DNA of 56,113 nt, taken from an uncultured Verrucomicrobiales bacterium. GTDB taxonomy: Bacteria; Verrucomicrobiota; Verrucomicrobiia; Verrucomicrobiales; Akkermansiaceae. This document shows positions 54,616 to 56,113 of the stretch, in pieces. The stretch lies in NCBI GenBank assembly GCA_937928545.1, contig CALGJQ010000067.1, forward strand, positions 1-56,113, given 5' to 3'. A model generated the notes under the pieces. That model saw only the letters and a list, made by a program, of their open reading frames with translations, made no database searches and was not told the DNA's origin. Both the position numbers and the translations under genes were made by a program. Each line of letters starts with the position of its first letter. Position 1 is the first letter of the stretch.

Positions 54616-55761
54616 TTAGAGATCTTGCTCTTCGCTTTCGATCTCCTCGGGCTTAGCAACCGCGAGGCCAGGAACCGAGAAGGAAAAATTTGTGGCCTTG
54701 AGGTAGTCGTTCAGCATGGTGGGCCGATTGGCCTGACCTAGGGCCACTTCTTCGGTAATCAGCCCCTGCCGCACTTTAGCAGCGAGAGAGAGCTCGAGCG
54801 GACACATGCCGACGTTGATCCCTCCGGTCAGTGAGTTGTAAAGTTGGTGCGAGTTCCCTTCTCGGATCATGGTCCGCACCGCAGGAGTCGCTAACAAGAT
54901 CTCGCGAGCGGCGATCCGGCCGGTCCCGGAGGCGAGCGGCAGGAGCACCTGGGTCACGATGCCTTGAAGAACCGAGGCCAGCTGGGAACGCACCAAGGCT
55001 TGTTGCGACGAAGGGAAGACGTCAATAATACGGTCAACCGTTTGTGAGGTGTCACTGGTGTGCAAGGTAGAAAAAACGAGGTGCCCTGTCTCACTCGCGG
55101 TCAAGGCGAGGTGGATCGTTTCCAAGTCACGCATCTCACCCACCAGGATGACATCCGGGTCATCACGGAGGGCTGACTTCAGTGCAGGGCCGAAACCGTG
55201 GGTGTGCATGCCCAGTTCACGCTGGGTAATACAGGATTTCTTTTCCTCATAAGTGTACTCGATCGGGTCCTCAACTGTGAGGATATGCTTTGGGCTGCGC
55301 TCGTTGATCAGGTTGATCAGGCACGCCATCGTCGTCGATTTCCCAGTTCCGGTCGCTCCGGTGAAAAGGACCAGACCACGTGGGACCTTGGAGAAGCGGT
55401 AGATTGACTCCTCCATCGTGAGCTGTTCAGGCGTCGGGATGACACTGGAGATGATACGGAAAACCGCCGCGAGGCCCCGTTGCTGGCGGTGGATATTGAC
55501 ACGGAAACGAGTGCGCCCACTGGGAAGATCAAGTGAGTGACTCATATCGATCTCGAGTTTCTCATCGAGCGCCTTCATCTGCTTCTCATTCAGCATGCTA
55601 AAGATGACTTCCTCACATTCCTCGGGGCTGAGAGAGTCGTATTCTTCATTCAAAGCACGGAGCGCTCCGTCGACTCGAAAGGCGGGGCTGCGATCTGGGG
55701 CCAGGTGCACGTCGGAAACTCGGCGGGTCACCGCGAGTTCCATTAGGTCAGGTAAATTCAT
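54616..55761 (-). CDS. pilT: type IV pilus retraction ATPase PilT
   Basis: PilT is the hexameric AAA+-like ATPase that retracts type IV pili. The 381 residues have Walker A GATGTGKST (near 135), the Asp box (LTVEDPIEYTY), Walker B (DPDVILVGEMRDLETIHLAL) and the His box (TGHLVFSTLHTSDTSQTVDR). The PilT-type AIRNLIRE motif appears as AVRTMIREGN. The N-terminal PAS-like domain has RRVSDVHLAPDRSPAFRVDG. The gene is 19 bp after pilC. PilB is not in the window. Confidence 0.95.
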   Translation of the reverse strand: MNLPDLMELAVTRRVSDVHLAPDRSPAFRVDGALRALNEEYDSLSPEECEEVIFSMLNEKQMKALDEKLEIDMSHSLDLPSGRTRFRVNIHRQQRGLAAVFRIISSVIPTPEQLTMEESIYRFSKVPRGLVLFTGATGTGKSTTMACLINLINERSPKHILTVEDPIEYTYEEKKSCITQRELGMHTHGFGPALKSALRDDPDVILVGEMRDLETIHLALTASETGHLVFSTLHTSDTSQTVDRIIDVFPSSQQALVRSQLASVLQGIVTQVLLPLASGTGRIAAREILLATPAVRTMIREGNSHQLYNSLTGGINVGMCPLELSLAAKVRQGLITEEVALGQANRPTMLNDYLKATNFSFSVPGLAVAKPEEIESEEQDL

Positions 55762-55780
55762 AGAGATGAGGGGTGGGGCT

Positions 55781-56113
55781 TTATTTCTCTTTACTCGCCA
55801 TCTTGGTCATATCCCACATGGGCAAATAGATCGCCAAGGCGAAGAAGCCGACGACGCCGGTCAGGGAGACGATCAGAAGCGGGCCAATCGCATCCGTCAT
55901 CTTCTTAATGGTGTAGCTGATTTCCTGGTCGTAGTGCTCGGAGACATGTCGAAGCATCTCGTCGAGACGACCAGATTCCTCACCGATTCTGACCATATTG
56001 ACGAGCATGGGCGGGAAGTATCCGCATGAGCCGAGCGGACCGGAAATACCGTGGCCTTCTTCCATCAACTCAGTGATTTCTTTAAATTCGGCCGCAATTG
56101 CAGCATTGCCGAC
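55781..56113 (-). CDS. pilC: PilC/GspF inner-membrane platform protein (5' part outside window)
   Basis: The last 111 residues of a PilC/GspF protein are present, starting outside the window. The C-terminal signature is PPMLVNMVRIGEESGRLDEM followed by EISYTIKKMTDAIGPLLIVSL and the last membrane helix VVGFFALAIYLPMWDM. It anchors the assembly ATPase and pilus platform. Transcription continues into pilT 19 bp on. Confidence 0.92.
   Translation of the reverse strand, partial: VGNAAIAAEFKEITELMEEGHGISGPLGSCGYFPPMLVNMVRIGEESGRLDEMLRHVSEHYDQEISYTIKKMTDAIGPLLIVSLTGVVGFFALAIYLPMWDMTKMASKEK

Overview
The window looks like chromosomal DNA of a Gram-negative member of the Verrucomicrobiota (PVC superphylum), probably near Verrucomicrobiales. 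This is inferred from the mix of genes, not from a marker gene. The mix includes an outer-membrane beta-barrel protein, a PEP-CTERM protein and a type IV pilus locus. It also includes an mcsA-mcsB-clpC operon, a very long GreA-like factor of the kind known from Chlamydia, and a trio of prepilin-like proteins resembling the 'Verru_Chthon cassette' families. There is no rRNA, IS element, prophage or CRISPR array. Base and codon use look uniform, with heavy use of CTC and CTT for leucine. Few genes have a recognisable Shine-Dalgarno site.

Layout. 1-4.8 kb: mutL (cut by the window edge), a VapBC-type toxin-antitoxin pair, gmk-coaC, a DoxX-like protein and trpD. 4.85-11.6 kb: a five-gene aerotolerance-type (Bat) operon (DUF58, DUF4381, BatA, fused BatB-BatC, fused BatD-BatE). 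11.6-15.8 kb: mcsA-mcsB-clpC, a protein-arginine kinase and Clp unfoldase operon. 15.9-22.1 kb: an SDR oxidoreductase, ftsB, greA-like and eno, then an ECF sigma factor, a putative anti-sigma factor and a PDZ protein. 22.3-26.8 kb: a tRNA-Leu with the unusual anticodon AAG, three prepilin-like genes, galE and a rhomboid protease. 26.9-41.4 kb: mostly housekeeping genes (lysA, an ECF sigma factor, 5-formyl-THF cyclo-ligase, apaG, thiD, an outer-membrane protein, a DMT transporter, a ThuA protein, an M20 peptidase, a class IV aminotransferase, acpH, a cysteine-cluster protein, an EF-hand protein, deoB-deoD-cdd, and a zinc-ribbon membrane protein). 41.4-44.3 kb: a tight five-gene ECF operon (sigma, anti-sigma, unknown, DUF1573, rhodanese). 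44.35-47.1 kb: a DUF2868/DUF3482 membrane protein and GTPase pair. 47.3-56.1 kb: tRNA-Pro, then a minus-strand type IV pilus locus.

The pilus locus reads pilC (partial), pilT, major pilin, hairpin terminator, three overlapping minor prepilins, a second pilin, a large PilX-like beta-helix protein, a PEP-CTERM protein and a prepilin peptidase. The major pilin and the PilX-like gene share a promoter-like element. A block of inverted repeats lies between the second pilin and the PilX-like gene. Together these suggest a pilus with its own expression program and possibly a large tip or adhesive subunit. The best candidates for under-described biology are this locus, the DUF2868/DUF3482 pair, the five-gene ECF operon and the tRNA-Leu(AAG).
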